From: Euryodendron excelsum
Taxonomy: Eukaryota; Streptophyta; Magnoliopsida; Ericales; Pentaphylacaceae
DNA: 64,000 nucleotides
Reading direction: 5' to 3'
Assembly: GCA_033060915.1 (NCBI GenBank)
Contig: CM065383.1
Span: forward strand, 14,727,001 to 14,791,000
Shown here: one piece after another, positions 46,470-58,559 of the stretch
Numbering within the stretch: the first letter of the stretch is position 1
Layout of the letters: every line of letters begins with the position of its first letter
Notes under the pieces: generated by a model
Told to the model about the DNA's origin: nothing
The model's database searches: none
The model's input: the letters and a program-made list of their open reading frames with translations, nothing else
Made by a program: the position numbers and the translations under genes

Positions 46470-47910
46470 GAGGAGATGGCCAATCTCCACATAGTCGATC
46501 CACCGGCCAATGCCCAAGTTGGGGCTAACAACACCTCTACCTAGTTCACTTGAGGATTATCTAAATCTTGCAAGACAAACCCCACCATCGTGCATAGTTC
46601 TCCCACCAAAACTATCTCCTTTGAACTTTAAATCGGGTATGGCCCAAATGATCCCAAAATTTCATGGAATGGATTCTGAGAAGCCTTACCAACATATAAA
46701 GGACTTTGAAGAGATGTGCATCATATTTTTAGATAACACCTACACAGAAGAGACTCTTCGTCTCAGGCTCTTTCCATTTTCTTTACAAGATAAGGCTAAT
46801 ACTTGGCTCAACACTTTAAAACCAAGGTCTATAACTTCATGGGCTATCCTACAGGCTAAATTTCTTAAGAAATTTTTCCCAAAGGATAGAACTGAGGCAA
46901 TTCATTGCCAAATCTCTCAATTCTAACCCCACCAACATGAAACATTCTACCAGTGTTGGGAGAGATACAAGGAAATCTTAAATTCATGCCCACATCATGG
47001 TCAAAAGCCATGGAAACTAATAAGTGTCTTCTTTTCCTCTCTAACTCCTCAATTAAAAAGATTTGTTGAAACCATGTGTAATGGAGAGTTATATGAGAAG
47101 ACAACTGAGGAAGCTTTTGACTTCTTCAACTTTTTGGTGAAGAATGCACAAGATTGGGATACGACTGGGACTTAAAACCCCAAGTCCAAGCCTATTGCCC
47201 AAGGGGGTGGGCAATTTACTTTGAGAGAGGCAGATGATTTGAATGCTAAACTTGCAGCTCTCACTAGGCAACTAGAAGATCTAGAGATGAGCAAGGTGAA
47301 TGTGGTGTCTAGTACAGTCCCTAGTGAACCTGTAAGTGAGGTTATTTGCATAGTCTGTGATAGTTGAGCTCACGGGACTGATGATTGTCCCTCCATTCTA
47401 GCTTGTAGGGAGGTTGTGCAAGGTCAACTTAATGCTGTTAATCCCTATAATAAGCCTGTGCCCAACCTAGGAGGAGTAGGAAACGCATATGCACCAACTT
47501 ATAACCCGGGATAGCGCAATCACCCCAATTTTAGTTGGAGAAATTAGAGGACTTTTGCCTCTCAACAATATCAACCTCCTCCACACCCACCATATGAGGG
47601 ACAACTAGTCCAGCAACAATATCAAACACCTCCACCTTATCAGTTGCCTAATAAGAGGTCATTAGAAGACACCCTCACATAATTCATACACTCCCAAAGG
47701 AGTGTCAATGCTAGGGTGGATAAGACCTTAGAAGAGATGAAGGGTTAGATTGACCCAAGCCTTAACTGCACAAGAAAAAGGCAAGTTCCCTGCCCAACTA
47801 GGCAAGTCAATATGAGTGAACCGGTTCTAATATTCCCACTAACCATGAACAAGTCCAGTCAATCACTACCCTTAGGAATGGGAAAATAGTAGACAAAACC
47901 ATACATCTTA
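46470..47910 (+). pseudogene. Element E gag
   Basis: The conserved Retrotrans_gag core is readable at 46510-46926: MIPKFHGMDSEKPYQHIKDF, then LFPFSLQDKANTWL, then FLKKFFPKDRTEA. It continues after a stop through CWERYKEILNSCPHHGQ and LREADDLNAKLAALTRQLED. The zinc-knuckle remnant CIVCDS, stop, AHGTDDCP is at about 47348-47393. A Pro/Gln-rich tail follows. At least six stops break the frame, most explicable as Gln or Trp codons changed by a C-to-T or G-to-A transition. Confidence 0.85.
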
Positions 47911-47946
47911 AAGAGTCCGAGTTTAAGGGAGAGCTTCCTAGGGTGA

Positions 47947-48876
47947 GTGAAGAGAGAGTTACTAAGGAAGTTAGGGGAGAAAGATAAAGAACCTGAGAGA
48001 GTGAGAAATGAGAAAGAGAAGGAGGTGACAGTAGAAAAGACTAAGGAGAGTGACATCAAGGTCTTAACACATGCTCATTTCCCTCATAGATTAACCAAAC
48101 CTAAACATGAATTACATAATTCTGATGTCTATGAGGTGTTTAAACATGTCAAAATCAACATATCACTCCTTGATGCCATTAAGCAGATTCGGTCATATGC
48201 CAAGTTTCTGAAAGACTTGTGCACAGTGAAGAGAAAACTCAATGTCAAAGAAAAATCCTTTCTAGCCAATCAAGTAAATGCAATCCTTCAGTTTAATACT
48301 CCACCGAAATATAAGGACCCTAGCTGTCCTACAATCTCGTGTGTCATAAGAAACCATCGAATTAACCAAGCTTTACTTGACTTGGGGGCTAGTGTAAATT
48401 TGCTCCCCTATTCCATTTATCAGCACCTAGGATTGGGAGTGCTACGCCGGACCCGAATCACCCTCTAGTTAGTTGATAGGTCTATTCGAATCCCTAGAGG
48501 GATGGTGGAGGATGTTCTCATACAGGTTGATAAATTTTACTTCCTGGTCGATTTCATCGTGATAGATACTCAGCCCGCAGTGAGCTCTAGTGCTCAAATC
48601 TCCATTCCAGTCATCCTAGGAAGACCATTCCTTGCCACTTCCAATGCTTTAATCAACTGTAGGAATGAGGTCTTAAAAATTTCCTTTGGAAATATGACGG
48701 TTGAATTGAATATTTTCAATGTGAGCAAACAGCCTGGTGAGTATGAAGATATTAGGGAGGTGAGTCTTATCGACACATTAGTTCAAAAGCACTTTGACAG
48801 GGAAGTAATAGAAGACACCTTAGAGCGAGCTTTAGTGTTGAGTGATGGATTAAAGTCACAAGTGCTAGGCAATTAG
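47947..48876 (+). pseudogene. Element E aspartic protease region
   Basis: A Glu/Lys-rich linker and HRLTKPKHELHNSDVYEVFK lead into SFLANQVNAILQFNTPPKYKD, then the active-site block ALLDLGASVNLLPYSIY at 48370-48420, whose catalytic Asp is present. After a stop at 48466 the domain continues in frame: RIPRGMVEDVLIQVDKFYF and IPVILGRPFLATSNALI, the flap-side and C-terminal blocks of Athila proteases. One stop is the only clear break. Confidence 0.85.
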
Positions 48877-48897
48877 TGTGAGCAAGGTCTAGAGGTT

Positions 48898-50140
48898 ATG
48901 GATGTTCAAGTTGTGGGTCAATGGATCCTGACTTTCGAGCCTTTAGTTCCTAGTTCCACTAAGCCCGAGTCCTCTGAAGTTAAAGCCCCCACTCTTGATA
49001 GGAAACCATTACTAGAATCCTTGAAATACATGGTTTTAGGAGAAGGGGAGTCATATCCAGTTGTCATATCTTCTAGCCTTATTGTAGGCCAAGAAGAAAG
49101 TTTGATAGGAGTGTTGAAGAAACATAGGAGAGCCATAGGTTGGACAATCGCCGACTTACATGGTATTAGTCCATTAGAGTGCACCCATAGGATCTATCTA
49201 GAAGATGAGGCTAAACCTGTACGTCAAATGCAAAGGCAATTAAATCCGAACATGAAAGAAGTAGTAAGAGGAGAAGTACTGAAGCTTCTTGATGCGGGTA
49301 TCATATATCCCATTGCTGATTCTCAATAGGTTAGTCCAACCCAGGTCGTTCCGAAAAAGTCTGGAGTTACGGTAGTGAAAAATGAACTGAATGAGTTTAT
49401 GCTGACTAGAGTCCAAACTGGATGGCACATGTGTATAGACTATCGTAGACTCAATGCTGTGACTAGTAAGGACCATTTCCTACTCCCATTCCTTGATTAA
49501 GTTTTAGAGAGAGTCGCGGGAAAGGCCTTTTATTGCTTTCCAGATGGGTATTTAGGTTATAACCAAATCGAAGTTGCCCTAGAAGACCAAGATAAGACCA
49601 CTTTTACTTGTCCCTTTGGCATGTATGCCTATGAAGGATGCCCTTTAGGCTGTACAATGCACCAGCCACCTTTCAAAGGTGTATGATGAGTATATTCAGT
49701 GACATGGTAGAACGAATCTTAGAGGTTTTTATGGATGACTTTTTAGTATATGGTGATACTTATGATTTGTGTTTACAGAATCTAGAGAAAGTGTTAGCAA
49801 GATGCGAAGAGAGCCATCTGGTTCTTAATTGGGAAAAGTGTCATTTCATGGTGACACAAGGGATTGTGTTAGGTCACACCGTTTCTAGTAAAGGGATAGA
49901 GGTAGAAAAGGCAAAAATTGAACTAATTCAAAACTTCCTCCCCCTAGGACTGTAAAAGATGTGCGTTCATTTTTGGGGCATGCCGGTTTTTACTGGCAAT
50001 TCATTCAAGCTTTTAGTAACATAAGTCATCTTATGTGCCATCTGTTGTCACAAGACGTTCCATTTGAGTGGACGTCAGCTTTCCAAGAAGCTTTTGATAA
50101 GCTTAAATGGCTTTTGACCATTGCACCCATCATATAACCT
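48898..50140 (+). pseudogene. Element E reverse transcriptase
   Basis: Blocks in order: KKHRRAIGWTIADLHGISPL, GEVLKLLDAGIIYPIADSQ then a stop (Trp in F), VSPTQVVPKK, DYRRLNAVTSKDHF, a stop, a frameshift near 49630, MPFRLYNAPATFQRCMMSIF and the catalytic FMDDFLVYG at 49728-49754. The thumb and connection region LGHTVSSKGIEVEKAKIE follows, then a second frame change at about 49950. RT would copy element RNA to cDNA; here it is inactive. Confidence 0.88.
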
Positions 50141-50164
50141 CCTAATTGGGCCCTTCCATTTGAA

Positions 50165-50662
50165 TTGATGTGTGATGCGAGTGACTTCGCCATAGGGGTT
50201 GTACTAGGTCAACGTAAGTATAAGAAGCTATATGTCATACACAATGCTAGTAAGACAATAAATGAAGCCCAAATAAATTACACAACCACCGAAAAAGAGC
50301 TACTTGCTGTAGTATTTGCTCTTGATAAATTTCGTTCATACTTGGTCGGCTCACCAGTTATCATATACACTGACCATGCCGCACTAAAGTACTTGCTCAC
50401 AAAGCAAGATGCTAAACCACGGTTGATCCGTTGGATCCTCTTACTCCACGAGTTCAACATTGAAATAAAAGATAAGAAAGGAGTAGAGAATGTGATAGCG
50501 AACCATTTGTCTCAGCTTCCCATAGAGCATCACTTGTCTAACCATTTGCCTTATCCTAACGAGCAAATTTTTTATGTTTGTGCTGTTTCAACTGCTCCCA
50601 ACATTCCTTGGTATGCTAACATAGCCAACTTTTTGGCTACTGGTCAAATTCCTTCTCACTAG
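50165..50662 (+). pseudogene. Element E RNase H
   Basis: An open 165-residue stretch with the RNase H acidic residues in MMCDASDFAIGVVLGQ (Asp), TTEKELLAVVFALDK (Glu) and VIIYTDHAALKYLL (Asp). The last acidic position, usually VADHLSRL, reads IANHLSQL, so Asp is replaced by Asn. It is continuous with RT upstream and integrase downstream in the original polyprotein. The domain is well kept, but the last-acid change would impair it. Confidence 0.85.
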
Positions 50663-51935
50663 TCTAGACTTGATAAACAGAAGTTCTTACGGAATGTTAG
50701 GGTATTCTTTTGGGATAAGCCATACTTATTTAAATATTGTTCTGATTAACTGATCCATAGACGCGTTCCCAATGAAGAGTTCCAATCAATCATGGAATTC
50801 TATCATTCTCATGCTTGTGGTGGCCATTTTTCATCTAAAACGACTAGTACAAAAATTTTACAAAGTGGTTTCTACTAGCCAACCCTGTTTCATGATGTCC
50901 TTCATTCTGTACTACCTGTGATAGATGTCAAAGGCTCAGAAGTCTTTGTAGGAAACAAATGATGCCCCTCAATCCTATAATAGTTCTAAAAATCTTTAAT
51001 TGTTGGGTCATAGATTTTATGGGTCCTTTTCCTAGTTCTTTTAGCTATTTGTACGTTTTTGTGGCAATTGACTATGTCTCGAAGTGGGTGGAAGCTATTG
51101 CCACTCGAACCAATGATCACTGGGTAGTGATCAAGTTTTTGAAAGAAAATATCTTTTCTAGATTCGGCATGCCTCGTGCCTTCATCAGTGATGGAGGCAC
51201 ACATTTTTATAATAGACTCATGGGGGTCTTAATGCATAAGTACGGAGTGTTATATAAAGTGGGTACACCGTATCATCCACAAACCAATGGCCAAGTCGAG
51301 TTAGCCAATAGGGAGATTAAGCGCATCTTAGAAAAGGCTGTCAACCCCAACCGTAAGGATTGGTCCTTGCGTCTGGTGGATTCTTTATGGGCTTATAGAA
51401 CTGCATATAAGACTGTTTTAGGCATGTCTCCTTACCGACTAGTCTATGGAAAACCATGCCACCTCCCTGTTGAGGTGGAACATCGTGCTTATTGGGCCAT
51501 TCAGCAATACATTGAAAGTCTAGATGACATTGGTGTGCATAGGAAACTCCAGTTATCTGAACTGGAAGAGTTATGGAATGATGCATATGAGAATGTACGT
51601 ATTTCGAAAGAGAAAATGAAACACCTTCATGACCAACACATTCATTGAAAATCATTTCATGTAGGTCAGAAAGTCTTGCTCTATAACTCTCAGTCACATC
51701 TATTTTCAGGTAAGCTAAAAAGTAAATGGGCAGAACCGTTTTTTGTGAAGGATGTGTTGCCCCATGAGGCCATCGAAATTGAGAACCCGAGTAATGGCAA
51801 TGTGTTTAAGGTCAACGGGCATCGGCTCAAGCCATATCTCGAGAATTTCATAGCCAAAGTGGAGACCTTGACTCTCCGCGATCCCCCATCTTTTTTACTA
51901 CCTCTTCACATCTCTTGTTTGTATATTAGGTAGTC
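50663..51935 (+). pseudogene. Element E integrase
   Basis: The zinc-binding N-terminus is at 50800-50930 (EFYHSHACGGHFSSKTT, then a stop in place of Trp in GFYWPT). The catalytic core is open from 50959 to 51648: [10 protein letters not shown] (first Asp), [13 protein letters not shown] (second Asp), [14 protein letters not shown] (Glu), [20 protein letters not shown]. After a stop, the C-terminal GPY/F-like part is KLKSKWAEPFFVKD, then SNGNVFKVNGHRLKPYLE. The DDE residues are intact; at least three stops lie in the N-terminal part and one after residue 229 of the core. Confidence 0.9.
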
Positions 51936-53505
51936 CTCTAGGTCTGTGTTCGTCGTTTCTTATTGAAGACAATGCTTGATTCCAGTTGGGGGGAGCAAAC
52001 TCCGTGGTAGTCCTCTTTTTTGTGTTTTTTTTTTTTTTTTTTGTTATAGGATTGATAGGGTAGTGTTCTTAGTTTCTTAGTGTTTTGGTTTGTTTCCTTT
52101 GTTGTTTTTGATTTATTTCACTTGGTTTAAGTGAGTCGTGTTAATTTAGTTGTGTTTTTCTAAATTTTCAAGAAGTGATCATGGGTCTTGGGTTTTTTCT
52201 ATATTTTTCTAGGTTGCTTTGAATTTTTTTGGAACTTTACTAGTCTTTTCTAGAGCTGTTGAAGAGTTTCGTTTGCATTTTTCTATGTTTTGTAGAACTT
52301 TTTCTAGCTTTTTTTGTTGTTCTAGTTTTTTTTTTTTTTTGTTACATTAGAGTTTCTTCTTTATTTTTCTTTGAAGTTTTCTAGAGTTTTTTTTTCTAGC
52401 TTTTATTAAAATTTTGTTTTATGTTATTCAAAAAAAAAAAAATAGAGTTCTGGCTGAACCAGGCCGTTCCAACGACTGGTTTAGCGTTGGAACTATCAGA
52501 GGCTTGGCCAATTTGATTTTGAACCAGCATCCCAACGGCCACCCCAGCAGTTCTAACGATCTAAGGCTGGTTTGTTTTTATTTTGAACCAGCGTTCTAAC
52601 ACCTTTTGAACTGTTCCAACAGTCAGAGATGGTCCAAAACAATAAAGCCAGCCGTTCCAACGGCCAGGTATATTGTGCAAACAGGCTGCTTTGCAAACCC
52701 TAGCATCCAATTGCTGCTTCAAGCCGTTCGAATGGCGGCAATTTATTTCACGTTTTAAACCTTCGTTAGCCAACTTTTTGCTCCCCTCTTTCACTTCCAA
52801 TATCATTATAAAGAGAGAAAGGAAGGAGTAACCCACCAAGGGTCCACTAAGGTTTGATTTTCAAAGGATCTTCCACCCACAGCCAACAATTCTCATTACA
52901 AGGTAATAGTCAAACTGCCACGTTCCATGTTTTTATGGATGAATTGTTGATTAAATATATGGAGGGCTTGAACTATGCATAGTCAGTTGGGACATTAAAT
53001 TTTTGATTTGCTTTTTGCCAATCCATTCACAACCACAAGAGAGAAATCATGGGATTGGGCCCCAAAACTTTATTTTTGGTGAGATGCTTCACCTATTTCA
53101 ACCCTTTTACACTACCAGGTAAGCCTTTAACTTCATTTTTATTTGGCAATTTCTTAGCTCCACGGTGGAATTTTTAATTATTCATGGTGGGTTTCTTTTT
53201 TTCTTCTATAAAAAAAATAAAAAAAAACTGTTGTTACACTTTGGCTACACTCTTCAGCCGCAAACTTTTCCATTCAACTTTTCATGGATACACATAGAAG
53301 TTTTTGAACATGTTATGAGGATTCAGTATGGAATTGACGTCATGTTTTGATTTCTACTTGTAGGGTGATTGTTCTTTATATGTGGGGCATCTTCACCAAT
53401 TGAGTGTTGTGGGTGTTGGCTTGAGTGAGTACATTGGGTACTTTGTGTTGGGTGTTGGGTTGAGTGTATAAAGTGGAGCTTGCATAATTGTGTGTTGTGT
53501 GAAGC
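51936..53505 (+). other. Noncoding leader before the env-like frame, with LTR-like motif cluster
   Basis: T-rich DNA at 52000-52440, then a cluster of 'ccgttccaacg' variants (52462, 52538, 52590, 52653, 52722), the same word that clusters in the LTR upstream of its TATA box. 'attataaagagag' at 52805-52817 is TATA-like. 'ttctcattacaaggtaatagt' at 52889 and 'actaccaggtaagcc' at 53111 look like splice donors. No protein frame is seen. Confidence 0.55.
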
Positions 53506-54642
53506 ATGAGTTCTAAAAAGAGTAAAGGGAAGGATTCAAGCTCATCTACAGCTAAAACCCAACCAGCTTTTGATGGAACTTGGTTTATGAGTATTGATGC
53601 AGAAACTTCTTTTCGCAAGTGGGGTCAAAAGGGTGCTACCCTTGAGCATAAAATGGACCTCAGTTATTTTAGTGATGACACCTTCGGGTGGGAGTCCGAG
53701 TTTAGACGTTGACGGTGGGAGCAGTTGACTAAATATGAGGGTGAGTGCATTCCAACATTGTGTGCTGAGTTTATGGCTAGTATTATTTTTGCTGAGTTTG
53801 CTGAAGGGTCAGAAAGAATTGAGTCTTAGGTTAGGGCCAAGCATATAGCCCTTCACCTGACCACTTTTGTTTAGCACTTTGGGGTTCCAAAGGGACCGAA
53901 TGCGCAGTTTAAGTACCCTGATATTGGTGCCTTGGAGTTGCCTGTGATTTGTGCCGAAATATTGAGACCCAGAGAAACTTAGGATGGGAGCGTGCATTCT
54001 GAGAAGAAGAAGCTGAAAGAGAAATACTTAATTCTTTTCATCTATTCATGCCATAGCCTCTTGCCTATCAAACCTATGTCTGATGTTAGTGTGCCAAGAG
54101 CACAGTTGCTCTGGGCTGTGGGGACAGGTCAATCTATTGATTTGCCATGTTACATGTTCTTACAATTCTATAATGAGCATAAGCATCCTTCTCCTCTTAA
54201 GAGTATCCCTTGTACTTGCTTGTTGACTAGCTTGATTGTAAAGGCGGGTTCTAGAATCCCCAAAGACATGTATAAGGAATATCAAGAGCAGCCTATGGAT
54301 GATACCACTATTAATAGGTCTAGGAGCCAGAATAAGAGGCAAAGAGAGTTGGATGAGTTACAACAACGCCTTTTGCAACATCCTTAGGGAGGTCATGCAT
54401 TAGTTGAGAGCTTTGGGAGTTAGAACTCCCGAACGGATGAGATGTTTCAGAAGCAGGGACAGACACTGGATGCACACATAGCTACGACTAGAGCTTGGGA
54501 GCAGGCAACAGATAAGAGATTGGCACAATTGGAGGAGCGTTTAGAGAGAATGAAGCTTGCACAGGAGAGACAGACATTTATGCTCCAGTAGATCATGGCA
54601 CAACTGATGAGAGGACAGCCACCTTCGGATGATAATGAGTAG
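53506..54642 (+). pseudogene. Athila env-like / plant transposon-protein-domain frame
   Basis: A single reading frame from ATG to TAG (379 codons) with internal stops but no frameshift. An N-terminal Ser/Lys-rich segment is followed by KYEGECIPTLCAEFMASI, LPVICAEILRPRET, SVPRAQLLWAVGTGQSIDLP and CTCLLTSLIVKAGSRIPKD, the usual core of the domain found in Athila env-like ORFs. It ends with a probable coiled coil (RLAQLEERLERMKLAQERQT). I see no convincing transmembrane segment. All seven internal stops are TAG or TGA, as expected from CAG, TGG or CGA. The protein's role is not established. Confidence 0.7.
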
Positions 54643-56533
54643 AGAGAGAGAGAGAGCTCTTTTGGAGAGTTTAGATCTCATTTTACGTTATGTTGCATTC
54701 ATGTTAGATCTAAAACTCTATAGATGACCGTACTTGATCTCATGCTATTTTTAGATTTTTGGATGACTGTTCTATTTTGCATTGCGACTTGGTGTTTGTA
54801 TTGACAATCTCAGGTATTTGTTCATGCTCATACATTGATTACCTTGAGATCATTCAAATAGGTCAGTTTTCTTTGGTTCCTTGAGTATAATGCTTCCTTG
54901 CCACATTCAGGTATTTATTGTCTATATTGTTATATGTGGATGTGTTGAGAATTTTGGATCTAGAACCATAGCAGTTACTTTGTGAAATGTTATCTTTGAT
55001 AGTTGGATAACTAGTGACACATTACATAATATTTCGAGCAGATTATTGAGCTGTTTTGACAACTTGCATACTAGAATAAAACTTTATCTTCAAAACATGA
55101 AGAAAGAGGATTACAATCATTGCACATTGTCACATCATTATATCAATATATATGACTAGTTCTTATGATTTTATCCTACATACGTGGAGATTAGACCTTG
55201 TGAGCTTTAGAGCCGTTATTTTTTTCAAAGTGTTTTATATTTACTCAAGGTGATATTTCTTCGCTTCTATTTATTGAATAGCTTCATTATCCTTATATTT
55301 GACTCATATGTGAGAATTATTTGGAACAATTGTATTTGTTGAACTTGATTTAATTCTAGTTTTGAATACTTTGGAGATGAACCTAGGCCATGTTTCTATT
55401 TTGAGCCCCAGAGTTGTTCCAATATCTGTTGTCCTTGCAACCACTTTGAGCTAAAACATTTTCTATTCTTTCAAATACCTAATTACATTCCAGTTCTATA
55501 AAATTGTATGTACTATTGTGAAGGGATATAAAAGTTACACAAGATTATACTTGCGGTTATGGATTGAAAGTTCTCTTGGGTAGAAAGTCTGACATTCTGA
55601 TATTTAAGGCAGAGCTTAGTGTTCATATTATTTTTTTTTTTTGGCAATGCAAGTGTTGGAAAAAAAAACAAGAAAGAATGTCAAAGAATAATATAAGAAG
55701 AGGAACAAAAAAAGAAGAAAAGAATGAAAAAAATGAGCTCAAAAGTTGTTCATGAAAAAAAAAAAAAAGAAAAGAAGGAGAAAGGAAGGAACAACTTGGG
55801 GGGTGTTGTTAATTTTTCATAAATAGTCTCCTCCTTACATCAACCTATGCTCCAACTTTTACCTATGGCCAAGGTTACAACCTTAGCAAGTCTTTGGGTA
55901 TCCGAAGTAAACATAACCACTGTGAATCTAGATTGTTATGAGTTCAACTTGTCAATTATTTCAAATGATTCTACATTGAGGATTCCTCCATGAAGCTATG
56001 CCCATTCATACACCACTTATTGTTGCATTTTTCTTATTTGAGTTGTTTCTTATTGATCATATTACAATTACTCTATGAAAAAGGGCAACTATTGAAGGAT
56101 AACCGGTGATTTCAGGTTCTTTTCTAGGGTATGACTGGTGAGAATTGAAATCAAAGCTAGAGAATGAAATTGTTTGGATTAGTTATGATTGAGCTTTGGT
56201 GATTTGACTATATACACACTTGAATTTCTCTCATATTTTGTAAGATATTGTCGTATTCATGTATGTAAGATGAGGAATGATTTGAACAGTTTGAGATGAA
56301 GTGTTATTTGGAACAGGTTATCCTAACTATTATTGATTACAGATCACAGGTTGATGTCTGTGGGTACTATCACTGTAAACCCTCACAAGGCACCACTCAT
56401 CCACTAGCGGTAACCTAGGGCTTTCAAGGCTTGATGTATACACTAAATGCATTTGTGACTTCTATGAAAGTGGAAATTATCTATTTATTTTAGTAATTTT
56501 GTTAGGGCCTAGCATAAGACAAGTTGGGGGGTG
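54643..56533 (+). other. 3' noncoding region of element E
   Basis: AT-rich, with a long purine-rich tract at 55650-55793 ending in 'caacttggggggtgttg' (55791-55807). That closely resembles the real polypurine tract 'caagttggggggtg' just before the 3' LTR (56520-56533). No coding frame is supported. Confidence 0.6.
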
Positions 56534-57832
56534 TGATTGCATTATACAAGTGTAATTACAAGCCTTTAATTCATATTTTGTTAGACTTAATGCATTGTTA
56601 ATTGCTCTAATTTAGATAAGTTTTTGTATGATAGTGTTTTTGTTTGGTTTTGTAGGTTAGGGGGAGCTAAAAGGGTGAAAAAGAAGCAAGAATGGTTTAG
56701 GCGAACGCGCAGCCATCAAATTGGAGAATGGAAGTGGATGCTGTCTCGGTATTTTGGTAATAAATTTTCATTCCGACATCGATTGAGCTAATTTTTGCAG
56801 CATTGGAAAGAAGACTTCAAAATCTATAACTTTGGCTCTAATGTGCATTGGCTAATTCCGGTTCTAAAGTGGTCAAAATTGAGTGATAAAAATCCGGTTC
56901 GTTGCAGATTGTTCCAACGGCCGGTTTGGCCATTCCAACAATAAGAGGAGTGGTCCAGCTGTTGCAACGACTTGGGAGGCATTCCAACGGCCTAGACCAG
57001 TGATTTTTGACTCCTTCTTTAGTTTTCTAACCCTATTTAAAGCCTTTGTAACCCTAATTCGGGGGGAGCCATTCTCAACTTGATTGTAGAGTTTTTTTTA
57101 GAGTTTTTAGAGAGATTAGCTAGATTTATGATTTTTCTTTCAATTCTTTGTAATCAAACATCTTATTTTCTCAATACAAATCAAGATTTATTTATGTCTT
57201 CTCGTAGCTAATCAACTCTTGGTATGGGAATGTGAAGATTGAAGTGTTTTGTGAGATTGATCAAGGTAATCCAAGAATTTTAACGTTTTCATCATTCCTT
57301 CTCAAATCTTCATGTGTTATTGAGATTCTTCTCTTGAAATCAAGATTTCTTGATCATATTCTTGAGCCATTATACACAAATTGAGTTTTGGAATATTAGT
57401 TGCTAGAATCCCTGATAAGAACGCTTTGAAACCCAATTTCTTATGAATTCTCAAGAACCCATCAAGATTCCAATCAATTTTCATTGACAAATCTTCCAAT
57501 TCAACAACACTCTTGTAGTTGTTGAATTGAGTTAAAATACCTTGATCAATTGCACATGCACCCAGCAATTGGATCGTTCTTCGCCAAGATTCTTCTATTT
57601 ATTATTTATAATCGAATTCAATTCTAGTTTTTCTTAACAATTGAATCAATCAAGAATCAATTTTTTTTTCCTACTTTTCTTTTTGGTAAGTTTTTGACAA
57701 ATCTTCAATTTCGGATCTAGTTCTATAAACCCTTCGCAGTTCCTTGAGGTTCGACCCCGGCCTTATCGAGTATTTACTACCTCGCACATCCTACACTTGG
57801 GATTACATCACGAGCAATTTTGGAGGGAGTCA
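56534..57832 (+). repeat. 3' LTR of element E
   Basis: 1299 bp, starting TGATTGCATTA and ending GGAGGGAGTCA. It aligns end to end with 44603-45899. The 'gttccaacg' words are at 56910-56990 and the TATA-like 'ctatttaaag' at 57033. The antisense frame is again open (57317-57568). Confidence 0.88.
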
Positions 57833-57837
57833 ACTAA

Positions 57838-58450
57838 CCTTGTGAACGACCCCATACTTCCGCATTAACATTCCAACGAGTTTATTACAAAAATGAGTGC
57901 AACCATCACTAATGACAGCATGAGGCATACCAAAGCGAGAAAAGATATTCTCGTTTAAGAACTTGACCACAATGCGGTGATTATTGGTACGAGAAGCAAC
58001 GACGTCCATCCATTTAGACATGTGGTCAATGGTCACAAGAATGTAAAAGAATCCAAATGAACTAGAGAACAATCTTGTAAAATCAATATCCCAACAATCA
58101 AATATCTCAAGAGTAAGAATGGGATTGAGGGGCATCATGTGCCTTCTAGTTAGACTTCCTAGTCATTGACACCTATCACAGGATGTTCAAAAAGTGTGAA
58201 CATCACGAAACATGGTAGGCCAATATAAGCCAGATTGCAAAATCTTTGTAACTGTCTTTTTTAAACTAAAGTGTCCACCACAAGCATAGGAGTGATAGAA
58301 CTCCATGATAGATTGAAACTCATTGTTTGGGATACACTGACGAATTATCTGATCGAGACAATAGTTGAACAAGTACGGATCATCCCAGAAGAAATACCTC
58401 ACATTTTTAAAATTTTTTTTGTTTATCTAAGTAAGACCAGTGTGACGATA
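57838..58450 (-). pseudogene. Element F integrase, N-terminal and core part
   Basis: 58402-58187 reads MRYFFWDDPYLFNYCLDQII, then FYHSYACGGHFSLKK and GLYWPTMFRDV (zinc-binding region). 58138-57838 carries the core: CWDIDFTRLF (first Asp) and VISDGCTHFCNKLVG (second Asp), up to RKYGVVHKV, where element E interrupts. The rest, with the catalytic Glu, is at 44020-44597. One or two stops and frame changes are visible between the two stretches. Confidence 0.88.
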
Positions 58451-58559
58451 TCTTGCCAGTAGCCAAAAAGTTGGCTATATCAGCGAACTATGGAACAGTT
58501 GCTTGAGAAAGTGCTTGGATTTGAAAAAGATACTCATTCGAAAAATACTCAGTATCTTT

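Larger units (their letters stand above)
44603..57832 (+). mobile_element. Complete Athila-like Ty3/gypsy element E (13.2 kb)
   Basis: LTRs of about 1.3 kb at both ends, target duplication actaa (44598-44602 and 57833-57837), a tRNA-Asp-type primer site, then gag, protease, RT, RNase H, integrase, an env-like frame and a long 3' noncoding region. This order and size are typical of the Athila lineage. The LTRs agree at roughly nine of ten positions by eye, so the insertion is not recent. Every coding region has stops or frameshifts. It sits inside the integrase of its relative F, in opposite orientation. Confidence 0.92.
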
